Assembly (NCBI GenBank): GCA_900547085.1
Contig: URFI01000023.1
Location: 1-15,735, forward strand
Source: an uncultured Prevotella sp.
GTDB taxonomy: Bacteria; Bacteroidota; Bacteroidia; Bacteroidales; Bacteroidaceae
DNA length: 15,735 nucleotides
Reading direction: 5' to 3'
A program made the translations under genes and the position numbers. The notes under the pieces were generated by a model, which was given only the letters and a program-made list of their open reading frames with translations, did not search any database and had not been told where the DNA came from. Shown in pieces: positions 6,101-12,734 of the stretch. Position 1 is the first letter of the stretch. Each line of letters starts with the position of its first letter.

Positions 6101-7876
6101 ATGAAAACCAAAATGAAAAAGAACATTTTTACGTTCATAGCGATTAGCTTGCTGGGTTTCTTGACAGGCTGTTCGGAGAACGATGTACTGAATGACGTGC
6201 AAAGAGCGGCAGCCGACCAGGCCTCGAATGTCATTTCTGGAACGGCATCCTTTGACACTGATGAGGTGGATGCCATGTTCAACCAGGCTCCAGAGACACG
6301 AGCAACATTCCATTACAATAGCCAAAAGAAGTTGAGCTACAGCTGGAAAAAGGGTGAAAGAATACCTGTGTTCATGTGCTACAAGCAAGGCAATAAGCAG
6401 GAAGTGGTAGAAGATGAGGTATATGCGGTGAATGGATACAACATAAAGTTCAAGATAAATATACCTGCTGGCTTCGACCGGAGAAGGGGTGATCTCTATA
6501 TGGGAGCAGTGATGCGTAAGGTGCCAGGCGCAAATAACGGCGCATGGGCAAGCCGTATGACGGCTGACGGAAAGATCAAGATAGAGACATCGCACACGGT
6601 TGATGCAGCATCAGACCAGTTTAACCTACCTTTTTATATCCCACTGACCAAAGTCAACACACATGGCAACATCTCTCTTCGTTTCAAAGCACTTGGTAGT
6701 TGGCTTGCCGTGACTTTGAATGTGCAGAAGGATATCAATCCCGATTTCTTGGTGGTAAACTCTGATGTGGTGTCTACCAATGGCACACTCGATCTGTTCT
6801 CTTCTGGGGATGGTGTGGCAGCTTGGCAGCCTGATGCGCCGATACAGCAGCAAACCAGATTCACTGTGAAAAACTATCAGGTGAAAGCCAAACAAGAGAG
6901 CAAGCCATTGATTGTGTGGTTCATGCCTATCCTTAACAAGGAATCGCAACAAGCCACCACAGTGAGCGTCAATAAACAGACTACTTACTCAAGCAGTGTG
7001 CGCCACTATTCTAAAAAGGTCATTGGCAAAAACGAACAATTAAAGAATAACAAGGTATACAATGTTGACATTACTGAAGATGCACCCGTTTGTGACAAAG
7101 GCTTGGTAATCACACAATTCTGGTCAACAGAAAAGAACAGATATTGCAATCGCAATGTTCTTCAGATTACCAATATCAGCGATCATGAAATCAGTTTGGA
7201 GGGTTATTACCTCGTTCGCTCTGTATTTGGTAGTGCTGAAACGCCTTCTGGCGTGATTGACTTGGGCAAATTAGAAGAAAACAACGCACAGTTCTTGTAT
7301 AATCATCGCCAAAAGAAAGTACTTCCCAGTGGTGCCTCGCTCTTGATTACTGGCTTTAATAGAAGAGTTGCTGAAGGTGCTTTCGACTACTGTGAAGACG
7401 AAATTTATCAGATTGCACTCCTTGGAGAAGATGAAAACTTGCTGCAACAGTTTGTTCCAGAGGGTAATCGTGACCGCTGGGGTAGAGAGTCAAACTGCCA
7501 TTTCTGCAATGCTTATTTCCTTACTTTTAACGGTACCGATATCTCTTTGTCAAAGCCAAACGACATTGTAGATAACTTTGGACGCGACGCTTGTGGCAGA
7601 ATCTATAACTTCCAGTTCTTGAACCGTACCTACTATCGCATACCTTATTGTTATATCTATATGGGCGAGCAAGGTCTTGGTGGCGAAGCTACTCATCTTT
7701 ATAAGCCAGAAAGACGAATAAGATATAATTATGACCCGTACACGTACTCGTACTGGGGACCGATGGAGATCTTTTCCACATGTGCCTGGAGATTTTCAAA
7801 TGAGACCAAGATTACGTCATTAGGTTACTGGGGAAAATTAGGAGCCATGGCAATGTTCGTGAACAACATGTATTAA
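6101..7876 (+). CDS. Surface lipoprotein: fimbrillin-like N-terminal half plus lamin-tail-like domain
   Basis: The 591-residue protein begins with a lipoprotein signal peptide (MKKNIFTFIAISLLGFLTGC) with the lipidated Cys at 24. Acidic residues follow directly (SENDV), resembling the Bacteroidetes lipoprotein export signal, so surface exposure is likely. Residues about 50-325 look fimbrillin-like (ETRATF, SWKKGERIPVFMC, ISLRFKALGSWLAVTL), as in Mfa/FimA-type and related fold proteins. Residues about 334-420 resemble a lamin-tail/DUF4876 beta-sandwich: GLVITQFWS, LQITNISDHEISLEGYYLV, LPSGASLLITG. The remaining 170 residues are rich in Tyr, Arg and Cys and were not recognised. Codon use is more AT-rich than in argS. 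It follows the 62-residue gene in one operon and ends at a strong terminator. Start 6101 has an alternative in-frame ATG at 6113. A role in adhesion or ligand binding is inference. Confidence 0.82.
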   Translation: MKTKMKKNIFTFIAISLLGFLTGCSENDVLNDVQRAAADQASNVISGTASFDTDEVDAMFNQAPETRATFHYNSQKKLSYSWKKGERIPVFMCYKQGNKQEVVEDEVYAVNGYNIKFKINIPAGFDRRRGDLYMGAVMRKVPGANNGAWASRMTADGKIKIETSHTVDAASDQFNLPFYIPLTKVNTHGNISLRFKALGSWLAVTLNVQKDINPDFLVVNSDVVSTNGTLDLFSSGDGVAAWQPDAPIQQQTRFTVKNYQVKAKQESKPLIVWFMPILNKESQQATTVSVNKQTTYSSSVRHYSKKVIGKNEQLKNNKVYNVDITEDAPVCDKGLVITQFWSTEKNRYCNRNVLQITNISDHEISLEGYYLVRSVFGSAETPSGVIDLGKLEENNAQFLYNHRQKKVLPSGASLLITGFNRRVAEGAFDYCEDEIYQIALLGEDENLLQQFVPEGNRDRWGRESNCHFCNAYFLTFNGTDISLSKPNDIVDNFGRDACGRIYNFQFLNRTYYRIPYCYIYMGEQGLGGEATHLYKPERRIRYNYDPYTYSYWGPMEIFSTCAWRFSNETKITSLGYWGKLGAMAMFVNNMY

Positions 7877-7918
7877 TTATTAATTATCATTGATGATTTC
7901 AATGAAGGAGTATTAAAT

Positions 7919-7943
7919 AGTGGGGTGATAAAGACTCCCCACT
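7919..7943 (+). other. 3' hairpin after the lipoprotein gene
   Basis: AGTGGGG (7919-7925) pairs with CCCCACT (7937-7943), a 7-bp stem 43 bases after the stop. No U-tract follows; it probably belongs to the 3' untranslated part before the terminator at 7949. Confidence 0.5.
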
Positions 7944-7948
7944 CATGT

Positions 7949-8001
7949 AAAACCGTTGGCTAAAAGGATGATGCCATCATTCATTTCACCAACGGTTTTT
8001 T
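7949..8001 (+). terminator. Rho-independent terminator, probably bidirectional
   Basis: AAAACCGTTGG (7949-7959) pairs with CCAACGGTTTT (7989-7999), an 11-bp stem followed by more T residues. Its loop holds a second short hairpin (ATGATG / CATCAT). The A-run on the left gives a U-run on the minus strand, so it can serve both the lipoprotein operon and the convergent gene ending at 8080. Confidence 0.87.
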
Positions 8002-8079
8002 ATGTCATGTGCCGCATGTGGACATGGGTAACGCACAACTTCATGTGTGCAAGGGATAAAAGTAAGGTGTGTGAACGGC

Positions 8080-8943
8080 TTATTTGCGACCGAAATCAGC
8101 GGGAATTTCGCCCCATTCGGCTGTTTCCCATTTAACGACAGGATTACGATAAGCGTGCGTTTTCAGCCATTGTTCGGCGCGCGAGATAATCTGATAAAGC
8201 TGCTCTGTTTGTGGTGTTCGCTTCAACTTTGTTTTACATTGCTTCTTCTTCACCCACAAAATAGCGTTGTAGCTGTCCGAATAAATGGTTTTTTGCGTAT
8301 CGCCTTGTTTCCATAACAAGGCCAAAGCATGCACGATAGCCAAGAACTCACCTACGTTATTGGTACCATGTACGGGGCCGAAGTGAAAGATTTCCGCTCC
8401 TGTTGACAAGTCAATTCCCCGATATTCCATGGGTCCAGGATTGCCCGAACATGCCGCATCGACCGCCCATGCCGATGCCCCCCTCTGTCCCCCCGATAGG
8501 GGGGAAGAAGCTAACGGCGTAACTAAGTTGGTTTTTTGCGAATTGTTTTTTATCTGTTCTGTTTGAGCCATGTGGTCTAATGATTTAAGTATTTGAGTGA
8601 TGACGGATGAAAGACGGTGAAGCACCTGTTCGTTTGTGAAGCGCAAAACGGTCAAACCACGACTTTGTAAATCAGCTGTACGTTCGGCATCCATGAGCGG
8701 TTGATTGCCTAGCAGATGATAACCGCCATCTATTTCAACCACCAGTTTGAAACGAATGCAGGCAAAATCAGCAATATAGTTGCCGATGATACGTTGTCGT
8801 CTGAACTTACATCCTAATTGGTTTCCACGTAATGCCTCCCACAACATGCTTTCCGCCTGAGTTGAATGCGTTCTACTTCTCTTTGTAAATGCTTTCAATA
8901 ACTCGTAATTCGCACAATCTGCCGTTTCATGTTTTCGTTTCAT
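8080..8943 (-). CDS. Fusion of a DUF559 (Vsr-like endonuclease) domain and RNase HI
   Basis: Residues 1-122 are a complete DUF559 domain: SMLWEALRGNQLGCKFRRQ at 32-50, then IADFAC (Asp59), VVEIDGGYH (Glu70, Asp72, His76) and LTVLRFTNEQVL. Residues 158-287 are RNase HI: AWAVDAACSGNPGP (Asp162), NNVGEFLAIVHAL (Glu199), IYSDS (Asp223) and IPADFGRK (Asp283), so all four metal-binding acids are present. The domains are joined by about 35 low-complexity residues. Part of the linker, SSPLSGGQRGAS, is encoded by a GC-rich palindrome (8488-8505) of a type also found between genes at 9081 and 15209. An in-frame ATG at 8569-8571 (Met125) sits between the domains and could be the original RNase H start. 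DUF559 is nuclease-like by fold; RNase HI cuts RNA in RNA:DNA hybrids. The gene lies 172 bases downstream of argS on the same strand. Confidence 0.88.
   Translation of the reverse strand: MKRKHETADCANYELLKAFTKRSRTHSTQAESMLWEALRGNQLGCKFRRQRIIGNYIADFACIRFKLVVEIDGGYHLLGNQPLMDAERTADLQSRGLTVLRFTNEQVLHRLSSVITQILKSLDHMAQTEQIKNNSQKTNLVTPLASSPLSGGQRGASAWAVDAACSGNPGPMEYRGIDLSTGAEIFHFGPVHGTNNVGEFLAIVHALALLWKQGDTQKTIYSDSYNAILWVKKKQCKTKLKRTPQTEQLYQIISRAEQWLKTHAYRNPVVKWETAEWGEIPADFGRK
8488..8505 (-). repeat. GC-rich palindrome inside the DUF559-RNase H gene
   Basis: TCCCCCC-GATA-GGGGGGA is a perfect 7-bp hairpin. On the minus strand a further G-run (AGAGGGGGG) follows, the same layout as the repeats at 9081 and 15209. 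It is in frame and encodes part of the inter-domain linker. Confidence 0.75.
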
Positions 8944-9080
8944 AACATACGGTCAACTTACATTTAAACCGAAAATGAATCTCCCTCTATATATAATAAG
9001 GTAGGTAATCAACATCAGCTTGCAAGCGTTGAGCAAACAACATCCGTCAGGAAGATGGGCAAACAAGGTGATTTCCTTCT

Positions 9081-9110
9081 CCCTCCCCTACAGGGGAGGG
9101 CGGGGAGGGG
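9081..9110 (+). repeat. GC-rich palindrome with a four-tract G-quadruplex motif
   Basis: CCCTCCCC (9081-9088), loop TACA, GGGGAGGG (9093-9100), then CGGGGAGGGG (9101-9110). The plus strand at 9093-9110 has four G-tracts of 3-4 separated by single bases. It ends 5 bases from the argS stop, so in argS mRNA it appears as the C-rich strand with an 8-bp hairpin. Confidence 0.8.
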
Positions 9111-9115
9111 CTTCC

Positions 9116-10936
9116 CTACATCCTTTCTGGAACCTCTATACCAAGCAGCAGCATGCCGTTCTTGATAATCTTTGCCACGTTGTTGGCCAGCACCAACCGG
9201 GTGAGTTTCTCCTCTTGCGTGTCGGCGTTCAGAATGCTGTAATCGTGGTAGAACTGGTTGAAGTCTTTGGTCAACTCGTAGCAATAGTTGGCAATGCCGC
9301 TCGGACTGTAATCCGTCGCAGCCTGTTCTATCACCGCACCAAAGTCGTTCATCTTCTGTATCAATGCAATTTCCTTGTCGTTCAGTGGCGCATCGGTGGG
9401 CAGTTGTGCGGGCAATGCCATGCCCTCTGCAGCCGCTTTGCGCATGATGGAACGGATGCGGGCGTAAGTATATTGGATGAACGGACCCGTGTTGCCATTG
9501 AAGTCGATAGACTCTTCGGGATTGAACAGCATGTTTTTGCGCGCATCTACCTTTAAGATGAAGTATTTCAGTGCGCCCAATCCAACCACGCGGGCAATCT
9601 CACGCTTCTCTTCCTCGCTCATATCCTTGAACTTACCCAGCTCATCACTGGTCTTGCGAGCGTCGTCTATCATGGTAGCTATCAACTCATCGGCATCCAC
9701 CACCGTGCCTTCGCGGCTCTTCATCTTACCGTTTGGCAATTCAACCATACCGTAGGAGAAGTGTACCAACTCCTTACCCCACTTGAATCCCAAGCGGTCG
9801 AGCAAGATGGAAAGCACCTGAAAATGATAATTCTGCTCGTTGCCGACCACATATATCATCTTGTCGATGGGGAAATCCTTGAACCGCATGTCTGCCGTTC
9901 CGATGTCTTGCGTCATGTACACGCTGGTGCCGTCAGAACGAAGCAACAGCTTTTGGTCCAAACCCTCTTGTGTTAAGTCTGCCCATACGCTGTTGTCATC
10001 CTTTCGGAAGAAAAGACCTTTCTCCAGTCCTTCTTCTACCTTAGCCTTTCCCTCGAGGTAAGTATCTGATTCATAATATATCTTGTCAAAGCTCACGCCC
10101 AACGTCTTGTACGTTTCATCAAAGCCGGCGTAAACCCAATTGTTCATTTTTTGCCACAAGGCGCGCACCTCTTCATCGCCCTGTTCCCACTTCACGAGCA
10201 TTTGGCGCGCCTCTTTCATCAGCGGAGCCTCTTCTTTTGCCTTGTTCTCGGCGGCCTCTTCGTCCAGTCCCTCGTCTGTCATGAACTTGTTTTTCAGCTC
10301 TGCCACCTCGGCTCTGTAGTGCTTGTCAAACGCCACATAGTAATCGCCTATGAGGTGATCACCTTTCTTTCCGCTCGATTCGGGTGTTTCTCCGTTGCCC
10401 CATTTCAGCCAAGCGAGCATTGATTTGCAAATATGAATGCCTCGGTCGTTCACGATGTTGGTCTTCACCACCTTGTTGCCATTGGCTTGCATGATTTGTG
10501 CCAACGACCATCCTAACAAGTTGTTGCGCACATGACCCAAGTGAAGTGGCTTGTTGGTGTTGGGCGATGAATATTCTATCATCACCAAGGGCGATTGGTC
10601 TGTGACGGGTTTCTCTCCGAATTTTTCATCCGCATGCATGTCATTGAGCAATCCCACCCATGCCTCTTTGGCGATGTTGAGGTTCAGGAAGCCCTTCACG
10701 ACGTTGAAACCAGCTACGGCCGAACAGTCTCGCACCAGCAACTCGCCGATGGCTTGCGCCGTGTCTTCGGGTTTCTGGCGTGATATTTTCAGGAAGGGAA
10801 ACACCACCAAGGTGAGGTTTCCTTCAAAGTTACTTTTCGTCTTCTGTAACTGTACCATCGACATGGGTACATCTTGTCCGTAGAGTTCTTTCACTGAAGC
10901 AATGACAGAACTGGCTATTTGGTTCTCAATTTTCAT
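9116..10936 (-). CDS. argS: Arginyl-tRNA synthetase
   Basis: This class I aminoacyl-tRNA synthetase charges tRNA-Arg in the cytoplasm. The 606 residues have the N-terminal Add-1-type domain (about 1-95), the HIGH motif as HLGH at 132-135 within SSPNTNKPLHLGHVRNNLLG, the KMSKS-equivalent KMKSR at 404-408, and a C-terminal DALR anticodon-binding domain (about 480-606) with FIQYTYARIRSI just before it. About 40 residues longer than many bacterial ArgRS, with an insertion at about 185-262 (SGKKGDHL to ALWQK) that I believe is usual for Bacteroidetes ArgRS. The start Met leads straight into the N-terminal domain. Candidate promoters lie at 11040-11047 and 11186-11215. The gene may run on into the DUF559-RNase H gene, although a G-rich palindrome lies between. 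Confidence 0.98.
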   Translation of the reverse strand: MKIENQIASSVIASVKELYGQDVPMSMVQLQKTKSNFEGNLTLVVFPFLKISRQKPEDTAQAIGELLVRDCSAVAGFNVVKGFLNLNIAKEAWVGLLNDMHADEKFGEKPVTDQSPLVMIEYSSPNTNKPLHLGHVRNNLLGWSLAQIMQANGNKVVKTNIVNDRGIHICKSMLAWLKWGNGETPESSGKKGDHLIGDYYVAFDKHYRAEVAELKNKFMTDEGLDEEAAENKAKEEAPLMKEARQMLVKWEQGDEEVRALWQKMNNWVYAGFDETYKTLGVSFDKIYYESDTYLEGKAKVEEGLEKGLFFRKDDNSVWADLTQEGLDQKLLLRSDGTSVYMTQDIGTADMRFKDFPIDKMIYVVGNEQNYHFQVLSILLDRLGFKWGKELVHFSYGMVELPNGKMKSREGTVVDADELIATMIDDARKTSDELGKFKDMSEEEKREIARVVGLGALKYFILKVDARKNMLFNPEESIDFNGNTGPFIQYTYARIRSIMRKAAAEGMALPAQLPTDAPLNDKEIALIQKMNDFGAVIEQAATDYSPSGIANYCYELTKDFNQFYHDYSILNADTQEEKLTRLVLANNVAKIIKNGMLLLGIEVPERM

Positions 10937-11039
10937 GCTAATAAAAAATAAAATTTACTGACACTGAAACAATCTTCATGCTTAAAAAGCATACCTATCA
11001 ACGTTTTTGATGCTTTATCAATAGAAGATTTATGTGCTG

Positions 11040-11047
11040 CAAAGGTA
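11040..11047 (-). promoter_or_regulatory. Candidate proximal -7 box for argS
   Basis: The minus strand reads TACCTTTGC, matching TAnnTTTG, about 105 bases before the argS ATG. The position 19-21 bases upstream has no TTG. Confidence 0.5.
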
Positions 11048-11080
11048 CAACATTTAATTCAAAACCACTGGATAACCGCT

Positions 11081-11163
11081 GTTTTTTATCCCAGCTTCCA
11101 CCCTCATCTCTTAAAATACAGTCAGTAGATGGTCGTACACCATGCGCTATACGCCCTGCATTC
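11081..11163. repeat. 83-bp dispersed repeat, copy 1
   Basis: Aligns without gaps to 12478-12560, about 63 of 83 bases identical by hand count. The best block is CCACCCTCATCTC (11098-11110), followed by ATACAGTCAG and a matching end at GCATTC. Both copies are on the same strand and outside genes. Confidence 0.75.
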
Positions 11164-11185
11164 TTCTACCCAACGTTTGGCATGG

Positions 11186-11215
11186 CGAAGATACAAATAA
11201 TCATCATCGAAGCAA
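11186..11215 (-). promoter_or_regulatory. Candidate distal promoter for argS
   Basis: The minus strand reads TTG (11215-11213), 19 bases, TATCTTCG (11193-11186): correct spacing but one mismatch to TAnnTTTG. The -7 box lies within an 18-base stretch (11183-11200) repeated exactly at 11881-11898, upstream of the HutD-family gene. Confidence 0.45.
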
Positions 11216-11288
11216 TCCCTCCCTTTGGGAGAACATTCTGCTTCATGCAATAAGATTATTTTTTTCGTGTATCAGCCGAAACTACAGC

Positions 11289-11804
11289 TCAAGGAATTTC
11301 GACTACCACTGCTTTTCCTGTGAACTTGTAAGGCTCGGTTGTGAGAATAGAATTGTATTTCTCCACTTTTCTGCCATTGATGTCGATGTCTTCGAGCGCA
11401 AAAATAAAGGTGGTGGTGGCCTTTTCGCTTTCTCCTTTGCAGGCGACAGTAACCTTTGTTTTGTAGTCTTTACGGCAAATGACATTGAAATCGATTGCCC
11501 CACTGCTGTTTGCCGAACGAACACTTTTGCTCCCATCGAATGCGAAAGGAAGGTCATTGCTCAGTTGATGCGCACTGCCAACTATATATAAGGTGATGTT
11601 TCCCTCAACAGGTAACAAGAAGCGTTGATAATTTGAAAAGTCAGAAAAAGTACTTTCCGTGAGGTGAATCACCGCTGACGATATTCTTAGGTTGAAGTTT
11701 CTCTCTGCAAGACTACTGTCGTGAGGGAGGATGAACAGCTCTCTTGTGATGCCGCCGCTCCATTGGTTTACCTTATAATCTGACTGTTGAATAATTTTGA
11801 ACAT
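11289..11804 (-). CDS. HutD/Ves-family protein
   Basis: The start chosen is the ATG at 11804 (171 residues), because homology-like sequence begins with MFKIIQQSDYKVNQWSGG; a longer reading from 11924 adds 40 residues that look like translated promoter DNA. Family features are WSGGITRELFILP at 15-27, the barrel segment FNLRISSAVIHLTESTFSDF at 37-56, RFLLPVEGNITLYI at 61-74, and AIDFNVICRK at 103-112. HutD/Ves proteins are bicupin-like. HutD is linked to histidine utilisation and Ves to cold response or possible regulation, but no catalytic role is settled. No hut genes are nearby, so a histidine link cannot be claimed. It stands alone, 352 bases upstream of argS on the same strand. The -7-like box at 11884-11891 is a weak promoter candidate. 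Confidence 0.85.
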   Translation of the reverse strand: MFKIIQQSDYKVNQWSGGITRELFILPHDSSLAERNFNLRISSAVIHLTESTFSDFSNYQRFLLPVEGNITLYIVGSAHQLSNDLPFAFDGSKSVRSANSSGAIDFNVICRKDYKTKVTVACKGESEKATTTFIFALEDIDINGRKVEKYNSILTTEPYKFTGKAVVVEIP

Positions 11805-11883
11805 CTTTTGTTGGTTTTGGTGATAGGAGAATAGCTTTGTCCCAATGTTGGAGTGCAAGCCACCTTCCCAATGAACGATGTGG

Positions 11884-11891
11884 CGAAGATA
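11884..11891 (-). promoter_or_regulatory. Weak candidate -7 box for the HutD-family gene
   Basis: The minus strand reads TATCTTCGCC, one mismatch from TAnnTTTG, 80 bases before the chosen ATG. It is the second copy of the 18-base stretch also found at 11183-11200. No TTG at the expected -33 position. Confidence 0.35.
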
Positions 11892-11931
11892 CAAATAAAA
11901 TGAATTAGTACGCACGCTTATCAATGATTTT

Positions 11932-12174
11932 TTATACGATGGCGAAGAACTGCTCGTTGACGATGAGTTCCTCGATGCGCCATGAAAGTTCGGTGCATAG
12001 GTACTTTTTGTTTTTAAATCAAAAGCAATGTTCTTCTGTGAAATGTCTGTTCTTATAACGCGTTTTTAACACAAATGCTGGGCGTTTTTTCAACCAACTT
12101 GTTCGTATGTCGTCAATAAGCTCATTATGAAAGGATTTTGTTATTGATTTGATTAGTAGCGACTTATATGATTT
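11932..12174 (-). pseudogene. Possible decayed coding segment, unrecognised
   Basis: On the minus strand one frame is open for 80 codons from after a TAA at 12175-12177 to a TAA at 11932-11934, interrupted only by a TGA at 12019-12021. The part before the TGA contains FHNELIDDIRTSWLKKRPAF and RYKNRHFTEEHCF; the part after it reads KKYLCTELSWRIEELIVNEQ. Both look more like protein than the surrounding DNA, and 11940-12003 is more GC-rich than its flanks. There is no start codon at the beginning. A remnant of a transposase or host gene is possible, but no family was identified. Confidence 0.25.
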
Positions 12175-12235
12175 TTACTCCTATGTGGTAATTAAAAAGC
12201 AACGTGTTTGGGACAAAAAGCCCTTCAATATGATG

Positions 12236-12323
12236 CATATTGGGCGGTTAAAGCATGCATATTGAGTGGTTAAAGCATACATATTGGAGGACAAAAGCAT
12301 ACATATTGCCCATTTGTTGCATG
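12236..12323. repeat. Second 22-bp tandem repeat array, 4 copies
   Basis: Units 12236-12257, 12258-12279, 12280-12301 and 12302-12323 are each exactly 22 bases and start CATATTG. The first three end AAAGCATR; the fourth is more diverged (TTGCCCATTTGTTGCATG). Unit 3 contains TTGGAGGACAAAAGCA, close to the TTGGACnnCAAAnTCA core of the array at 4495. Adjacent units make no spacer, so this is not a CRISPR. Confidence 0.9.
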
Positions 12324-12425
12324 TGAATAGGGTACAAGAGGCTGAGTTTAAGACTTTGAAGGCCTTAAAAATCTCCTCATTTTGTCTATTTCTCGATTTT
12401 GTTTTGTCAAAGAAAATGAATTGAT

Positions 12426-12448
12426 TTAACAAACGAAAGGTTTGTTAA
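12426..12448. repeat. Perfect 9-bp hairpin with TTTGTTAA arms
   Basis: TTAACAAAC (12426-12434), loop GAAAG, GTTTGTTAA (12440-12448). The arm sequence matches the TTTGTTAAC sites at 5547-5590. No U-tract follows on either strand. Confidence 0.6.
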
Positions 12449-12477
12449 CAAAGTAGAGCGTCAGAAGCCCTACGCAT

Positions 12478-12560
12478 GTTAAAAATCCCACATCCCACCC
12501 TCATCTCAAAGAATACAGTCAGTTGACGGTCGTGCTACGTGCTCTTTGCGCCATGCATTC
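12478..12560. repeat. 83-bp dispersed repeat, copy 2
   Basis: Gap-free partner of 11081-11163. The shared blocks are CCACCCTCATCTC (12495-12507), ATACAGTCAG, GGTCGT and GCATTC. The four T at 11084-11087 are four A here, and the similarity fades after the GCATTC end. Confidence 0.75.
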
Positions 12561-12734
12561 GTATGCTGATGTGCTGAACCTGCACCGTGACTTGATTCAT
12601 AATAGAATCATGCTGTTGGTTCCGAACAGCGCAAGTGATCATACTTTTCTTTTTCAACTCGCCCTGTATTGCGAGACTACGTCCATAAAATGTCATTGCG
12701 CAACCCGCGAGTTGCGTTTGTCGTTGGTGCGACT

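Larger units (their letters stand above)
10937..11288. other. Region upstream of argS (352 bases)
   Basis: Holds a small hairpin (ATGCTT-AAA-AAGCAT, 10978-10992) in the argS leader, two candidate argS promoters (11040-11047 and 11186-11215) and copy 1 of the 83-bp dispersed repeat (11081-11163). No coding frame was accepted, and no clear terminator was seen for the HutD-family gene ending at 11289. Confidence 0.6.
11805..12734. other. Long region without a convincing gene (930 bases)
   Basis: AT-rich and rich in repeats. From left to right: the leader of the HutD-family gene, a -7-like box (11884-11891), a possible decayed coding segment (11932-12174, minus), the second 22-bp array (12236-12323), a 9-bp perfect hairpin with TTTGTTAA arms (12426-12448), copy 2 of the dispersed repeat (12478-12560), and about 170 bases in which nothing was recognised before the DIP1984-family stop at 12735. 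Confidence 0.65.

Noticed and set aside
9019..9028. GCTTGCAAGC palindrome between argS and the nuclease fusion
   Set aside because: A single 10-base palindrome with no partner site or promoter context; likely chance.
11805..11924. N-terminal extension of the HutD-family gene
   Set aside because: The extra 40 residues cover a -7-like box and do not resemble the family, which starts at MFKIIQQSDY.
4495..12323. CRISPR arrays at the two 22-bp repeat loci
   Set aside because: Units are contiguous with no unique spacers, vary among themselves, and no cas gene is present.
12181..12432. Minus-strand reading frame of 83 residues
   Set aside because: Much of it is translated 22-bp array and low-complexity flank, with no recognisable protein features.
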